Below, in pieces: positions 11,849-24,090 of a stretch of 64,000 nt of DNA (the stretch's first letter is position 1; each line of letters begins with the position of its first letter). Location: NCBI GenBank assembly GCA_002286855.1, contig NRSV01000037.1, positions 124,001 to 188,000 of the forward strand. Direction: 5' to 3'. Origin of the DNA: Bipolaris cookei (lineage: Eukaryota; Ascomycota; Dothideomycetes; Pleosporales; Pleosporaceae). A program made the position numbers and the translations under genes. Under the pieces are notes generated by a model. That model was given only the letters and a program-made list of their open reading frames with translations. It was not told the DNA's origin and ran no database searches.

Positions 11849-14800
11849 TCAAGCTCCAAGTCGGCGCTGGATAAGACGCTGAAGCATCTCTAGCTGAGCA
11901 CGCTCTTGCTCTGAAGGCGGTGGCGGGTCTGCGTTGGCCATGGCTGTGATGACGTTCGGAGGAGCTTCGGACTGTTTCACGTGAGTTAGCGCCATTGATC
12001 ACAAAACAAGGCATGTGGGGCGCAGGGAGAAGTCTTACGGTGAGACTGTAGATGAGCGCCTGAACTTTGCCCTCGCTCAAGTCGACCTCGGGTTCTTTTC
12101 CTGCCAGCTGAGCCAGGGCGAGTGCTGCTTGTTGTTGCTCGATAGAATGTGCGAGGTAACTTTGCATAGGCGCGTTGCGTTGTGCTGCAGCCTCCACAGC
12201 CTTTGGTGCTCCGTAGTTCTTCATCACACGACCACTGCAAGATACATTAGTGCCTGCTATAATATCGTCAAGATGAGAATGCACACACCTCTTGACTTTG
12301 CTGATGAAGTCGAGGACGACCCCCTTCTCTGGCACACGGAAGATCTTTGAGCTGAGATCTTTCGAGTCATTGTCGCCAAACACGTAGTTGCCTTCGCCAT
12401 CAGTGTCATCATCCGGATCATTAGTGATTTCGATCAAACCGTTGTTGCGCATGCCGCGTGAGAACGTTGGCTCAATGTACTCAGACTGTTTGCGCACTCG
12501 AACTCTGCGCGTGATCCGGACAAACGGCGCAGTGTTGCCCATCTCAATATCGTGGTCATCAGCGCTCAAATCGTTCTGCACCAACAAACCATTACGAAGA
12601 TCGTGATCAATATGTCGGGGACATTTCCAGGCATCGCGCTGGGATGCATCAAAGCTGATGTGCGGCGGATTAGCCAGTGGGGGGTCACAGCAGTCCAAGT
12701 GCCAGTATGCGTGACAGAAGTCACACTTCAGCATTTGGCGCTTGTTGCCGCTCGATAACCCACACTGGACACACAAGATAACTTTTTGATCGTTGTCAAT
12801 AACCTTGGTGTATTCTGGCTTCTGGTAGCCATATCCACTGTTCTTCGCCCTGTTTTTGTTGTTAGTGACAAATCACGCGATGGAACACATCACACTCACA
12901 GAGGGAACTTCTTGACTTCCTCGAAGTAAGATCCATCAGGACGCGCAGAAACACCCTCGAAATTGTTTTGGATATCTTGTGGCAAGGCAAAGGCACGAGG
13001 GTTGATGCGCTCCAGCTTATCGAAGAGCGGCCCCAGGCTGGGATGAGTCTCTTCGGAGTCATCGGGTGCACCAAACTTGACGTTACATTCGTAGCAGTAG
13101 AAGGCACCGTCAGGTACCTGTGTCCTCGGTGGATCGCAGCATAGCAAGTGGAAAACGCGTGGGCAGTTTTCGCAGCACACAAACTCGCCAGCACCTCTAC
13201 ACGCAGAGCAGAAGTCGTCGCTCTCCGACTGTGGCGAGTTCTGGCATTCCGTTAGAGGCGAAGACAAAACTGAGAGTGGAGGAGAGTATGGAAATTTAGG
13301 AGGGGTTATGTTCGTAGTGAGAAACATTGGTGTTGGGAGATGAAAAAAGAAAATGATGTTGATGAGTTGTGCGGTGGAAGGGGAATGGTGTGGTTGGATG
13401 CTGCGGGATTTTGAGTGGCACTTACGGGGTCATTGTCATCAGGCCCCAGCTGTCTCGAACCGCCACCACCAGTAAACGCTACACCAGCAATGGGTCCTGC
13501 ATCTCGGTTTTTGACTGGCCTGTGTGTATAATAGTTAGTCTTCTGGTGATTCGATAGGATCAACGGTATTGTTTAATGCAAACACGTAAGGCTTGCCCAC
13601 TCGACGCTAAGAGTACTGTGCCGACACGGGTACAGACATCTGCCTATGCCCCCAAGGGCTTGAGAACAATGCTGCAAGAAAGAAAAGAAACACTTACGAT
13701 CGCTTAGTTCTGGCTCCCTGACCGTTGGTGAGTTTGACCCGCTTGGGCGCCGGTCCGACTACTGGTGTCGAAGGCCGTGTCACTGTAGCTGGCTCAGATT
13801 GAGGCGAGGAAAATCGTAACGGATCGTCTCGCAGACGCTTGGTGCCGTGGTTCGGCGCTCGTCCAGGGCGCCGTGGTTGATCAGAGTCTACCGGTGGCCC
13901 TACGGCAATCTGGGATTCTGTTAGAGACTCTGTCTCAAGGATTTCGTCATCAAAGCGGACATCAGAGATTGGAGGGGGGATTCGATCGAACTGGCGGATA
14001 GGCTGTTCCTCCACCATAGATTTGCGCATCTGATAGAGACGGTCATCTTCCGCCTGCTGCTCTGCAGTAAGTGGCTGCTGCTTGTATGCATGCTTGCCAA
14101 AGAGTTTTCCCACGTTGGCTTTCGCCTTCTTAGCAGCGCGTGCATGGGCGATGTTCTTCCCTTTCTTCGGTCCTGAGGCTGATGCAGCAGCAGCGCTCTT
14201 TCCGTTGACCTGCACCGGCTCTGGCGGGCCCTTCAGCACTATCTCTTCATTGACCTCTGAGAGCTCAGAATCGCTTGCACCAGTGTCGGGCGTCCTTGCT
14301 GCCGGAGTAGGCACAGTCGTCGAGAGACCACCATCTACGTCCATAGCAGAATCTGGCGCAGATTTTTCGTTGGTAGTAGCTCGTTTCCGAGGTGATTTTG
14401 AGGGCATCCTTGGTGTTGATTCTGCAGAGGTATCTGCTGCTGGCAGAGCAGGCGCTGTGCTGAATGGGTGGGGCGCAGCTTCAGAATGTGGGTCCAGTGC
14501 TGACTGCAATGCCTTGTGCGTGTCGTTCAGCATCGATTCAGTGGTTGAGACGGAATCATCGGGAACAACTTCACTGCTAGCCCTAGGGGATGGTGGCTGG
14601 CTGGACAATGAAACACCGTTGTTCGCCGTGTTAGGCTGGTCAAAGCGCCTATCTCTAGTGAGGCCCATTTTCATTTTTTCTTCAAGCTTGAATGACTTGA
14701 TGAACTTGCGAAAACGGTTATATTGCTTGGGCGTGCTCCTCTCGTGAATGACTGCATCTAGGGCCTCGGCTAGTTCTGGGTCACTTTTGCTCTGTTCAAA

Positions 14801-15532
14801 GGCGCGCTTCAGGGCGATGCCTACATAACGCCTACCCTTGTTACTATTGGCCTTTGAAATGGCATCGTTGACAGCGATCTGGATGCGCTGTGTGCTCGCT
14901 GCAACAGGCTCGGACATGGAAATCGCCTGTACAGCCGGGCTCCCTGATACGGGCGTGCTCTTGCTGTAACAGTTCTTTACAGGCGTTTTGCCGTTGACGG
15001 GTGTCTTGCTTTGCACGGGCGTCTTGCCCCTGACTGGAGTTTTCGACACCTTCACCTTCTTCTTCGGCTTGTTAGGCTCATAGTCATCGTCCTCCTCGTC
15101 CTCGAGAACAGGAAAGCCGGCCTGTATCTCGTACTCTTCTTGCCGCTCCGAATCATCAGGCTCAGGCTCTGGAGCCGGAGTAACTTCTGGAGTCGACCCA
15201 GCGTCGTCGCCAAACGCAATATTCACTTTTCCCAGTAGTGAGTTCCGAGGAGCCGGTCCATCGAGAGCGCGTGCGCGCTGCTTGTCCTTTGCCTTTGGGG
15301 GCACGCCGAGGGGGGCCATATTCTCCAGGACGCCGTGCCGCGCAAAACCGTGCTCTTCAAAAGAGGGCGCAAGAGTTTGGGGTTGGGGCTCAGTCCACTC
15401 GGTGATTGAGCGTTGCTTCTTGTCGTAGACGTGATCGTTTTTTGTGCCAATAGGTGAGGCGTAGGGTGTGGTGCTGGACCTTGGTTGCGATCGAAAGTCG
15501 CGCTCCCGGGCAGACTTGCGGAGGGCCGGCAT
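11849..15532 (-). CDS. Double PHD-finger protein, Rco1-like (Rpd3S-type histone deacetylase complex)
   Basis: Exons complement(11849..11971, 12039..12234, 12289..12849, 12900..13240, 13426..13519, 13698..15532) give 1049 aa. The first ~610 residues are disordered and rich in Ser/Pro/Thr and basic patches (repeated KTPV units near residues 165-190). Two zinc fingers follow. PHD1 starts DFCSACRGAGEFVCCENCPR and ends YCYEC. PHD2 starts LCVQCGLSSGNKRQMLKCDF and ends WKCPRH. This tandem arrangement with a helical tail is that of Rco1/Cph subunits, which bring the Rpd3S deacetylase to transcribed chromatin. The tail (AHSIEQQQAALALAQLAG) is helical. Splicing restores both fingers without gaps. The Rco1 assignment rests on architecture, so orthology is likely but not proven. 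Confidence 0.82.
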
Positions 15533-16710
15533 GGCGAAACTGGAACTTGGTCAGCGCGCTGTATTTGATTAACAAGTCTTTGCTCTCACTTCGCGTGCTA
15601 TCCGGGAATTTTACACGCCCCAATGCCGAGCCCGGTGTTGGTGGGTCGGTCGTGCAAGAATGAGAGCGATCAAGGCTGTTCGAGAGTGCCCTGGACGCTT
15701 GGACGGGCCTTCTTATTATGTCAGCCCCCTACACATTCACCAATGTCGCAGCACCTGGCAGACACTTGGAGTTTAATCTATGAACAGGTAGAATGATGAA
15801 GAGGAAATCTCCTGTTTCACTGCCCAACATTAACATGATAGGAGAACAGCACTTCACAAAGGCTGTGAGGGACACGGCAAGTCACCCAACCTCCGCTTTT
15901 TCCGTCAGATCCTCCTCTCACTTTCACCGACCAACACCTACCACGTGAGTTTCCAGATTTGTATTTTATCATAGCTTTCTATACGCTACAGTAAGTACGA
16001 AACTCGTGTTCATATCCATTGTGCTAGAAACTATTGTGCACATTTAATTCAGGGGTAGGCTCTGTTCTCATACTTGATCTCATCCTATGTGAAAAAAAAG
16101 CTCAGAGCAATCGAACACGAAACAGAGCAAGCCAAACTATCCGCATATCCCCTGCTATTGTTTTGCCAGAAAAGACTTCCATTCACGCTTGGCTTGGCGC
16201 ACAGGTGACGAGAATAAAGCAAGGATGATTCTGCTTAGATAACCACAGAAAGCTATACATCATGTAGACTTGGTATGCTATCTCCTGTTACCAGTTAGTA
16301 GAAAATCAACTTGGTCTGATTTTGTACTCTTGTGGGATCTGGTTCCGACACTTAACCAACCTTGGGTTGTGAGCGTTGTGTGGTATGCGTTCGCGACTCA
16401 ATCCGGCAATTAACAATAAGCTACTAAGCACTCATCTGTATCGAAATCGTACGATATGCAGCAAAAGCTTCAATGCATCATCACGCAGATATTAGGCTCC
16501 TAGTTTTCTGGGGGACTGATCTTTTAGAGGTTGATATCACTTCTACTTGATCATGGGCTTTGCCCACAGTACATGGTACACCTTTTTTTGGGAGTAGCAG
16601 TCATGTCGCTCCCCTGCAATGCCGTTTTTACACTCTCAAGAAAATTGATACGTTGTCCGGATTCGGCTCGGAAAAGATTGAGCGGACCTATAGATCTCTG
16701 CAATCTACGC
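15533..16710. other. Intergenic, Rco1-like upstream / PA2G4 3' side
   Basis: About 1.2 kb between two minus-strand genes, holding the promoter of the PHD gene. No coding, RNA or repeat signal is apparent. Confidence 0.4.
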
Positions 16711-18300
16711 TTACTCTTCGTCGTCGCTCTCCTCCTCGGCAGCGGCGGCGCCATCAGCAGCAGGCTTCTTCGCTGGCTTCTTCTTCTTCTTGTTGTTCTT
16801 CTTCTTTGTTGCAGTTTTTCCAATAGGCTGCTCCAGGATCTTGAGGATCTCCTCATCTTCAATCTTCTTGTCAGACTTGTACTTGGATACGTCAATAGGA
16901 GGAGGCTGAGCAAGGCGCTGCATGCCGTTCTTGCCAATTGCTGTTCCAGAGTTAGCTATTGGTTCATTTATTTTCAATCTGCTGCTTTGACCAGTTGTGA
17001 TATGATTGGAGTAAAGAGTCACATAAACACGATCGAGCAGCATTTTGCGATCCGCGCCTAAAGAGTAGATATATGGGGTCTAGAAACTTACAAACGGTGG
17101 AGAACAACCTAGCAACGGGCTGGTTGTCCTTGTCAACAACGACTTCGTACTGGCGAAGTACACCAGTGCGGACGCACTCGACGACACCAACCTTGGCGCC
17201 CTTCTCGTCCTCAAGCTGTCGCAAGCTGAAGGGGAAAGTTCCGAATTTCTTGACAACCTCGGACAAAAGTGCTCGGGAAGTTGGGCGCTTCAGTTGGTAG
17301 GTGGTGGCTGTGCGACGGTGTAGAGTAGTCCTGTTGCTGTTGTTCTTGACCTTGCCGCTTCCTAGACTGACGCCCATCTCGACACCCCAAACTTCGCCGG
17401 CTTCTGGCAGACCCTCACCCCTGACACCCTCACCAGGAGCAAGAATAATCTTCTTCTTGGACTCAATCTCGTTGTGGTCAAAGAGCCAGATAGTGGTGCT
17501 CTCGACGAGGTTGCAGTCGTAAGCCTTGACGACCTTCTCGAGCATGTTGGTCATCTGGCTCTGTGTGTAGGGCTTCTTGGTGGCAGCCTTCTTTTGCTCC
17601 TCCTCATCGCTGTAAGGAAGTAGGCTTGGGGGTACCATCAACCTCAAAAGAAGCTCGTTTGCGTAGTGTGTAGCCAAAATGAGATCAGCTTCGCGTCCGG
17701 TGACCTCGCCAGTGTTACCGACAATGACATTGTCGCAAACAATGGCGCAGAAGCCATCAATCTGAGCGCCCAGCTGGATCTTGACGACTTCTCCTTCCTT
17801 CAGCGTTGTTGCGGCCTCCTCGGCATCGGACTTGAGAGGCGTGTAGGGAGTGATGTATGCGCTCGGTGAGATCGTGGTGCAGTGTCCAATGCCCTTCTGG
17901 ACCTTCTTGCCCTTGTAGACCTTGCCAACCTCCTCCTCCAGAAGCTTGTCGCCGCGCTCGCAGAGCTCGACAATGTTAGCGTCAGCGGCGATCCATCCTA
18001 GCCATGGGTCAATTCGAGTCTCGTGCCTGGAAATCGGCAGTAAGTGGAGGAGTGCGGAGCCAACGTACCTGAGACCTCCTTGAGGACTCTTTGAGAGATG
18101 TCAGCGGCGACCTTGTACTTGGTGATGGTATTTGGGTTCGCCAGAGAGTAGTCTGTCGTGTGTTGTTAGCTTCTGCGACCATTTAGCGAGGCCCAGGTCT
18201 CATTTCATGGAGCTATTTTTTTGTGCATAGCTTCATGTGATGCCGGTATAGACGGGAGCTGCATGGTGAGCTTACCAACAGTTGCTGTTTCAGTAGCCAT
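16711..18300 (-). CDS. PA2G4/Ebp1-like protein (catalytically dead methionine-aminopeptidase fold)
   Basis: Exons complement(16711..16940, 17092..17997, 18069..18152, 18276..18300) give 414 aa. The fold is that of type-2 methionine aminopeptidase. Human Ebp1 and fission-yeast Cdb4 are relatives that bind ribosomes or nucleic acid. Recognisable parts are the N-terminal YSLANPNTITKYKVAADISQ, ELCERGDKLLEEE, LKEGEVVKIQLGAQIDGF (replacing the catalytic metal ligands) and FSLRQLEDEKGAKVGVVECV, then a Lys-rich tail ending in acidic residues. The acceptor of exon 3 was placed at GGCTAG because this gives EVSGWIAADANIVELCERGD, as in homologues; the other AG introduces a stop. The C-terminal Lys tract is a nucleolar or RNA-binding feature of this family. 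Confidence 0.9.
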
Positions 18301-18751
18301 CTTGAGTATATGTAGTGGAGGGGTGGAAAGATGGTCCAGGAGCTAGAATTGGAGTGGTGCGCAAGGTCGTTCCTGTGTTTAGAGCAAGCCCCTCAGTGGG
18401 GTGCTTTCGAGCTTTCGCTTAGCCACAGCCCAATGACGACGATCGCCTGACAACGTCACTTGTGCCTTGATCCTTTGCCAACCGTGGATCCATCTTTCCG
18501 TTTCGCATGCGAATCTGCGTGTGTGACATGCGTGTAGTTGAGAATTGCATCTCACATCGCATTATTTTTTTGGCTTCAGTCCATCTGCACTGCTCGTTGT
18601 CATGTCATGTAAGCATAGGCTACTTGGAGAAGGCATGAGCTGCTAGCAGTAGAAAATGAAGGCATTTTTCTCAGTCCTGTAGACCGAGAATAGTAGGGCG
18701 CTACTTTGCAATCCCAAGGGATCGTTTGCTCTGGACTGCTCGAGGCTATAA
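18301..18751. other. Intergenic
   Basis: Promoter side of the PA2G4-like gene and 3' side of the EEP-family gene. Nothing else was recognised. Confidence 0.4.
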
Positions 18752-19654
18752 TCACATCTCCAGCAACCCATCCACCACAACCGCCCTATGATCACTACTA
18801 AACACCCCCTCATCAAACCGAGTCGCCAACACACTCGCCCCCTCAACCACCCAGTCCCCCCGCGCTCTTGGCCCTACAAACACAAAATCAATTACCTCCT
18901 TCCCTTCATCCTCAAACCCCGTAAACGTAACCTGATGCCCATACACCCATCTCGCCTGCTCCCTCGTGTCCTGCAAGATAGACTCCTCAGCATTAAGAAT
19001 CCTATATGCCTCACCATCCACCTCAGAATTAAGATCACCACCGAGGAAGAAGGGCAGAGCACTTGAAGAGCCATTCGCAGGCGTAGTGACTTGAGCTGTA
19101 ACATTTTGAATAATCTTTGCAGACTCGCGGCGGGAAACGGGGCCAGCATTGTCCAGATGCGTGCTCATTGCGACGAGTATCTTCTTGCGTTGGATGTGTT
19201 TGAACGTGCCAATCGTGATAATGCGGATGGAGCCTGCATCCCATCCTTTTTTCCCTACGGTCCCATCTTCGTTGAGCCAGACAGTCTGCCACTCGAGTAG
19301 GTCCCAGACTGCTTTTCGGTAGATGACGGGACTGTACTCGCCCTTGGTTTTGCCATCGTCTCGGCCGACTCCGATATATGCCCATTCGTCGCCGAGGCCA
19401 GACATGATGTCGGTTAGTTGTGAGTTGAGAACTTCTTGTAGACATATAAAAGCCTCGGGATTGTGCAGAGTGTTGTAGTGCAGCTCGTTGAGGATTAGTT
19501 GGCGACGAGTAGACCATGGCTCCTCGCCTGTTGCGGGTGGATCAGCTGCATAGCGGATGTTGTGGGTAAGAATTCGGATGGGAAGAGATGTGGCGTTGGC
19601 TTTCATGACAAGCGTGAGTAGAGTGGTGAGGAAGACGGTTGCTCTCAACATCAT
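18752..19654 (-). CDS. Secreted endonuclease/exonuclease/phosphatase-fold protein
   Basis: A single exon of 300 aa. The start at MMLRATVFLTTLLTLVMKAN gives a clear signal peptide, with likely cleavage after the Ala of KANA. An open frame continues upstream but without an ATG. The mature part shows the four EEP-fold landmarks: RILTHNIRY, ICLQEVLNSQ with the metal-binding Glu, FLGGDLNSEVDGEAY with the active-site Asp-x-Asn, and the closing SSDHRAVVVD with the catalytic Asp-His. This fold covers DNase I, sphingomyelinases and inositol phosphatases. Secreted fungal members of this size are common and mostly uncharacterised. The active-site set looks complete, so an active secreted phosphodiesterase or phosphatase is likely, with unknown substrate. 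Confidence 0.85.
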   Translation of the reverse strand: MMLRATVFLTTLLTLVMKANATSLPIRILTHNIRYAADPPATGEEPWSTRRQLILNELHYNTLHNPEAFICLQEVLNSQLTDIMSGLGDEWAYIGVGRDDGKTKGEYSPVIYRKAVWDLLEWQTVWLNEDGTVGKKGWDAGSIRIITIGTFKHIQRKKILVAMSTHLDNAGPVSRRESAKIIQNVTAQVTTPANGSSSALPFFLGGDLNSEVDGEAYRILNAEESILQDTREQARWVYGHQVTFTGFEDEGKEVIDFVFVGPRARGDWVVEGASVLATRFDEGVFSSDHRAVVVDGLLEM

Positions 19655-20269
19655 GACGTTTCGGCAAGGCACCTTGTCTTAGCTGAAACCCAACGCACCG
19701 CGTTGCAACTTGACCAAGGCGTAGGGTATTTGGGAGCCGGCAAAATACACACCACAAATGTTTGACTAAGATGAAAGGGTCCAGTCTCTGAGTGTATGCA
19801 GTATATAACCACTCTCGGATTTGACAAATCGTCTTTTCACAGTCTCCGTGATGCACATAAGTATGCGATTGCGTCTACCTCTATCGCTACGTCGAAAATT
19901 ATCAACCCTACTTATACAACCACCAGTTGCACTGGGAACAAAGCTAAGTAGCAAGATAACGCAGCAATAGTCTTGGAGAAAAAAAAGACCAGATTCAACA
20001 ATGGTGTCCGCCGTACAAAAATGATGATCCAACGTGGGGGCTACGGTTTTCCAGGTCTTTTAGCCAGCAAATAAGAACGCCTAAGCAACAGCACACGGTC
20101 TGTATGCGCAACTCCACATGCTCCTAATACGAGCTGCTATTTGTACATGGAACTGTATACCCTGAATACGCTCGCTTATGGACAAAATGATGCACCCCCC
20201 TAAAAAATGACCTGCCTAAATCGCGAGGTTAAATGCACAGTCGCGATTGTTTTCCATTCCTATAACCAA
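19655..20269. other. Intergenic
   Basis: Promoter of the secreted EEP-fold gene plus the Snf5 3' UTR. No further gene seen. Confidence 0.4.
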
Positions 20270-22820
20270 TCATTGACCAGTTCGTTTTCGTACGTTCTCC
20301 GTATGCGCCCGATTCTTCAGATGGAGTTCAAAATTGTTGACTGTCTGCTCAGGACCTGCATTGTACAGCTTTCCGGGGCAATCCATGCATCGGATCCGAG
20401 GTAGGAAGTATGCTTTGTGGTTCGCAGGCAGTGGTGCACCTGGGGTAAGTGTATCTATCCGGACTTGCTTGGGAGCAATGGCGCCAGTCTTGGGATCTTC
20501 CGCGGCCTCGTTCATGACGGCGTAACGCATGGTGGATTCGAAGAGTTCACCGGGATTTCGGTCACGGAGATCCTGCAATCCTTGTTGGAGCCACGGGGGT
20601 GGGGGAGGCTTGTCAAAGTCAGAACAGTTTCCACATTGCCACGGGAGATCATCTTACATGTTGTGAGGCAGGAGGCGCAGGCCAAGGTGCTTCCATTGAA
20701 CCATCTGGTCTGTATTGTGGTTGCTCGTTCGAAGCAGTTGGTGTGGGGGTTGTGGGCGGGCGGGGTGATGCTTCGACAGATGGAGGGGCTGTCGGTGTAG
20801 AGCGAGAAGGCAAAGCCGGTGATGGTGATGGTGGCGGAGGCATTGAATTTGCGGTAGGTGTATTTCGTGCCGGCGTTTGCGATGGTGCCATCATTGGGGT
20901 GGAAGCAGGCTTTGCGAATGCTTTTGGATTGGCCTGCCACTCTTTCAACTTGGCCGACGAGATGCGAAGTTTGACTATGAGTGAAATTGATTCGGACACA
21001 CTCTCCTCGCGCGCTTCATATCTGAGCGATCTGGATGCCCGCGGCTCATGATGAGGCTGGAGAGTAGATACTTCAGGTGTTGCTGATCGTCCAATGGCCG
21101 AACGCATGGCGGCTTGAGCGGCGGTAGCTGCTCCACGCATACCACGAGTTCGAGCAGTACCTCCAGTCAACTGCGCAGGAGCAGGTGATTCCAGTACAGA
21201 CTCATCGCTATCAGACTCATCTGAACTGCCCTCAGCGCGACGACGGCCTTCCCTAGCTTTCCGTGTGGCCTTGAAAAGCTGGCTTTCTTCGATAGTCTCT
21301 GCAGCCCCTGGCAAGACTGACGAAACAACCAGTGTGCGTACAGTCCGTTGTCGATCCTTGAGATCTGGTAGTGCCGGGCCACCGCGGCGATTGACCGATC
21401 GTTTCTGGCGTCGCTGCTCGCGCATAATGGAGAGTTCGGCGCGCTCTAGGTCTGCATTGCTCAGCTCGTACAGGTAGGGTTGGTAGTCCTTGGTTGCCTG
21501 CATTGGGCGGAAGACGGAGGGGAGTGGAGAAGGCAAGAAGTTATCCTGAATGTCAGCATCCTCCACCGGCCGCCCATCGAAGGGATGCCCTGTAATGTAT
21601 AGACTTTTTGTGAACATTTGACACTGTTCCCTTATGGAATGAGCAATGGCGGTGGTAAACTCTCCGGATAGGGACAGGTCCGCAGCCATCTGTCTTGCAA
21701 ACTCCTCGGGCGCATTCAGCGGGTTGTTGATTTCCCATTCGAATTGGTCCATGAGAGTGTGCTGGCCAATGGTGATGTTCAACTTGATTGATATCCGCAT
21801 CTCATCGTTCTTGTATGCGGAGTATGGTAGGTGGGGATCCAATGGCTCGTCGTCAAAGAAGGCGTGAGGGTAGTAGTCCTGGATCTGTTCGTGGATCTCG
21901 CGGTCAATCTGCTGCATTACATTCTGGCGCAGCTCAGGTGGTATCTGGAAGTCTTCGACAAGCGTCTGGGCGAACAAGAGGGGGTTTGTGACGCGGTCGT
22001 GCAGGTTCCAAGTAAAGGTATCCCGGAGCTTCAATCTGTCTAATTCGATGTCTAGACGCACAGGCACAAGCTCTTCAATCTGCTCCGCCTGCTGCGCTAT
22101 CTTGTCTCTCGAGATCTTCAATTGCGGCGCGACCCGACGGCCAGCGCGCTTGGCGTGTTCGGGATATAGCAATTTTGTTTGCGGGAGAGCGCGGGGATCT
22201 CTGGGGTCCGAGGGAATGTCAGTCACGCCATTGCCGTAGCCGGCATAACCATAGCCAAAAATTGCGCCGGGATTTTGGCGGCGCACAGGATAGACTTCGT
22301 CGCGGTAAAAGTGACGCAGGTCGTTTAGTTGACTGTATACTTTCTCGGAGTGCTTGTTGCGTTCGTACTTGTTGACGCTGTCAAGCAGGTCGCGCGCAAT
22401 GTAGCGATCAAAAAGCTGTTTCTGCGAGGCCGTGGGTTGCGCCCCGTCATCGTGCGAGGGCGTGCGCGACGACTTGCGGGTGCCTGAACGCGATCGCTTT
22501 CGACTGGGCGACGCGCCGTTGATGGTGTCGGTGTGTGCTGGCGATGCCGTGTCGCCGTGGGTGGGCGTCAGGTTGAGGCCAGAGGTGGCCATGACGGCCT
22601 TGGCCTTTTGTTTTCCGTCTCGGATCGCGTTGTTCTCGACGGACGCGATGTCTGCTCCATTGATGCTGGGGGGAGGGGCGTTGGGAGGCTGGACGGCGCC
22701 GTTGCCCGAGGTGCCGTTGGTGGTGGTAGAGGAGGAGGTGGTGGACGCGCCGTGCTGCTGCTGCTGCTGGGCGGTAGACGAGTCGAGCGTCTGGGAGTCG
22801 GCTGTGGGCGGAGACAGCAT
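20270..22820 (-). CDS. snf5: Snf5/Sfh1 subunit of a SWI/SNF-type remodeller
   Basis: Exons complement(20270..20608, 20658..22820) give 833 aa, joined by a 49-nt intron with an AAG acceptor. The N-terminus is Q/S/T/A-rich, including a short Gln run, and disordered. The SNF5 domain (about residues 255-480) contains the two tandem repeats: LVPVRLDIELDRLKLRDTFT then ISIKLNITIGQHTLMDQFEW, the second followed by FARQMAADLSLSGEF. A conserved stretch after it (YLYELSNADLERAELS) and a Pro/Ser-rich linker lead to a C-terminal block with a CMDC motif and a distal His pair. SNF5 proteins are core scaffolds contacting the nucleosome acidic patch. Whether this is the SWI/SNF or the RSC paralogue cannot be decided from sequence alone. 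The start at MLSPPTADSQ follows an unrelated frame extension. Confidence 0.9.
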
Positions 22821-24090
22821 GGCGGGGGAGAGTCTATTGCGCGCAGCAGGAGCGACCTGCGTGAAGCTGCCCTGGTTAGAGCCGCGACATACACGTGGGC
22901 AGGAGTGATGGATGGATGCGTCGACGTCTGGGTGGGTCAGTGGTCGGTGGGCGTCGCAGGCGGTCGCGACTGGCCCAAGAAGGGGGCGGGAGAGCGACGC
23001 AGCAACAACAGCGCCGCCAGGGCCAATGCCGCTGCCCTCGCCCTCGCCAACGCGACACACATACACACATATCCTCACAGAGACGGCATCGCGCGACTAG
23101 ACAGCGGGGAGATAAACACACGCACACAAACATACCTCTGGGAACATGCAATTTGCGCGTCGTCACTGGTCACCGGGCTGGCTGGGCCTATCTGTTTTGG
23201 CTGTGCAGGGCAAGAAATGCCGATCGGGTAGTCGAGCGCGCAGCGGCGGTCCGCAAGGCTCTGGCAGGCCCGGAGTATTGGCAGAATCCTAAATCGGCGA
23301 AACACCTGGCTGCGGTACCTTAGTTAGTGAGGGGTCGCGGGCGTGGATAAGCTCGGGATGATGAGTTGTGTGTCAGGCAGGGCGCTGATGGGTTTGCGTT
23401 GCCGCTCGCAAGCGCCGAGCCACACAGCCCATCCCACACAGAGTACGCCCGCAGAGTACGCCCACACAGTACTCCCTCCCAAGCACATCCCTCTCTTCCA
23501 CCATCCGTCGGCTGTGGTTGTGTGCGTCCCTGGGTACCGAGTCAAGATGCCCCCTCTTGTTCCTCCCTCTCCCTTCTTCCATACTACTACACCTGGGTGC
23601 ACACGCCCGCATACTACCCGTCGACTCCACGCGCTCGTCACGTGCTGCGCCATGGTGGGTACATTCCAAGTCGGCATCCTAGGGTAGTGCATAAGCCCGC
23701 TTGCTTGCGTGCTTGACAAAGCCACCGTGTACACTAATACTCTGCCTTGTCCAACGTAGAATAAATATTGTATTTTGTCTAAGGAACCGCCAAGTACAAG
23801 TCAAAGTCGAGTCCGAAAGTCGAAGTAATGGTAAAAAAGTAGACGACGCGGCCGGTGCTGCTACCTCCTGATCACTCAGCTGCTGCATCAACGCTAAGGA
23901 CGGACAAGGCCCTATACTTGCCAGCCTACCGGCCCACACACGCTGCTGCTGCCTGCCAGCCAGTCTACCGGCTACATGTTCCTGATATACTACCGACAGA
24001 TACCTCCAACGCCATGCCTCGCTGGCCCCCTGAGGTCTTGCGTCTACCTGGAGTGCACTCACATCGTTGAACGTAACATACCATGCCCCC
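22821..24090. other. Intergenic, GC-rich
   Basis: 1.27 kb upstream of snf5 and downstream of vps74. Frames of 90-150 codons occur on both strands, but their residues (long Arg/Thr/Pro runs) are those of GC-rich non-coding DNA. Short CA/CT-rich patches occur near 23050-23130. Confidence 0.4.

Noticed and set aside
14082..14747. 221-codon plus-strand frame
   Set aside because: Antisense shadow of the disordered N-terminal region of the Rco1-like gene.
22533..23231. 232-codon plus-strand frame
   Set aside because: Gly/Arg-rich antisense of the snf5 N-terminus running into GC-rich leader DNA.
23324..24090. Group of 100-147-codon frames on both strands
   Set aside because: GC-rich DNA with few stops; residues are Thr/Pro/Arg runs and no splicing joins them into a known protein.
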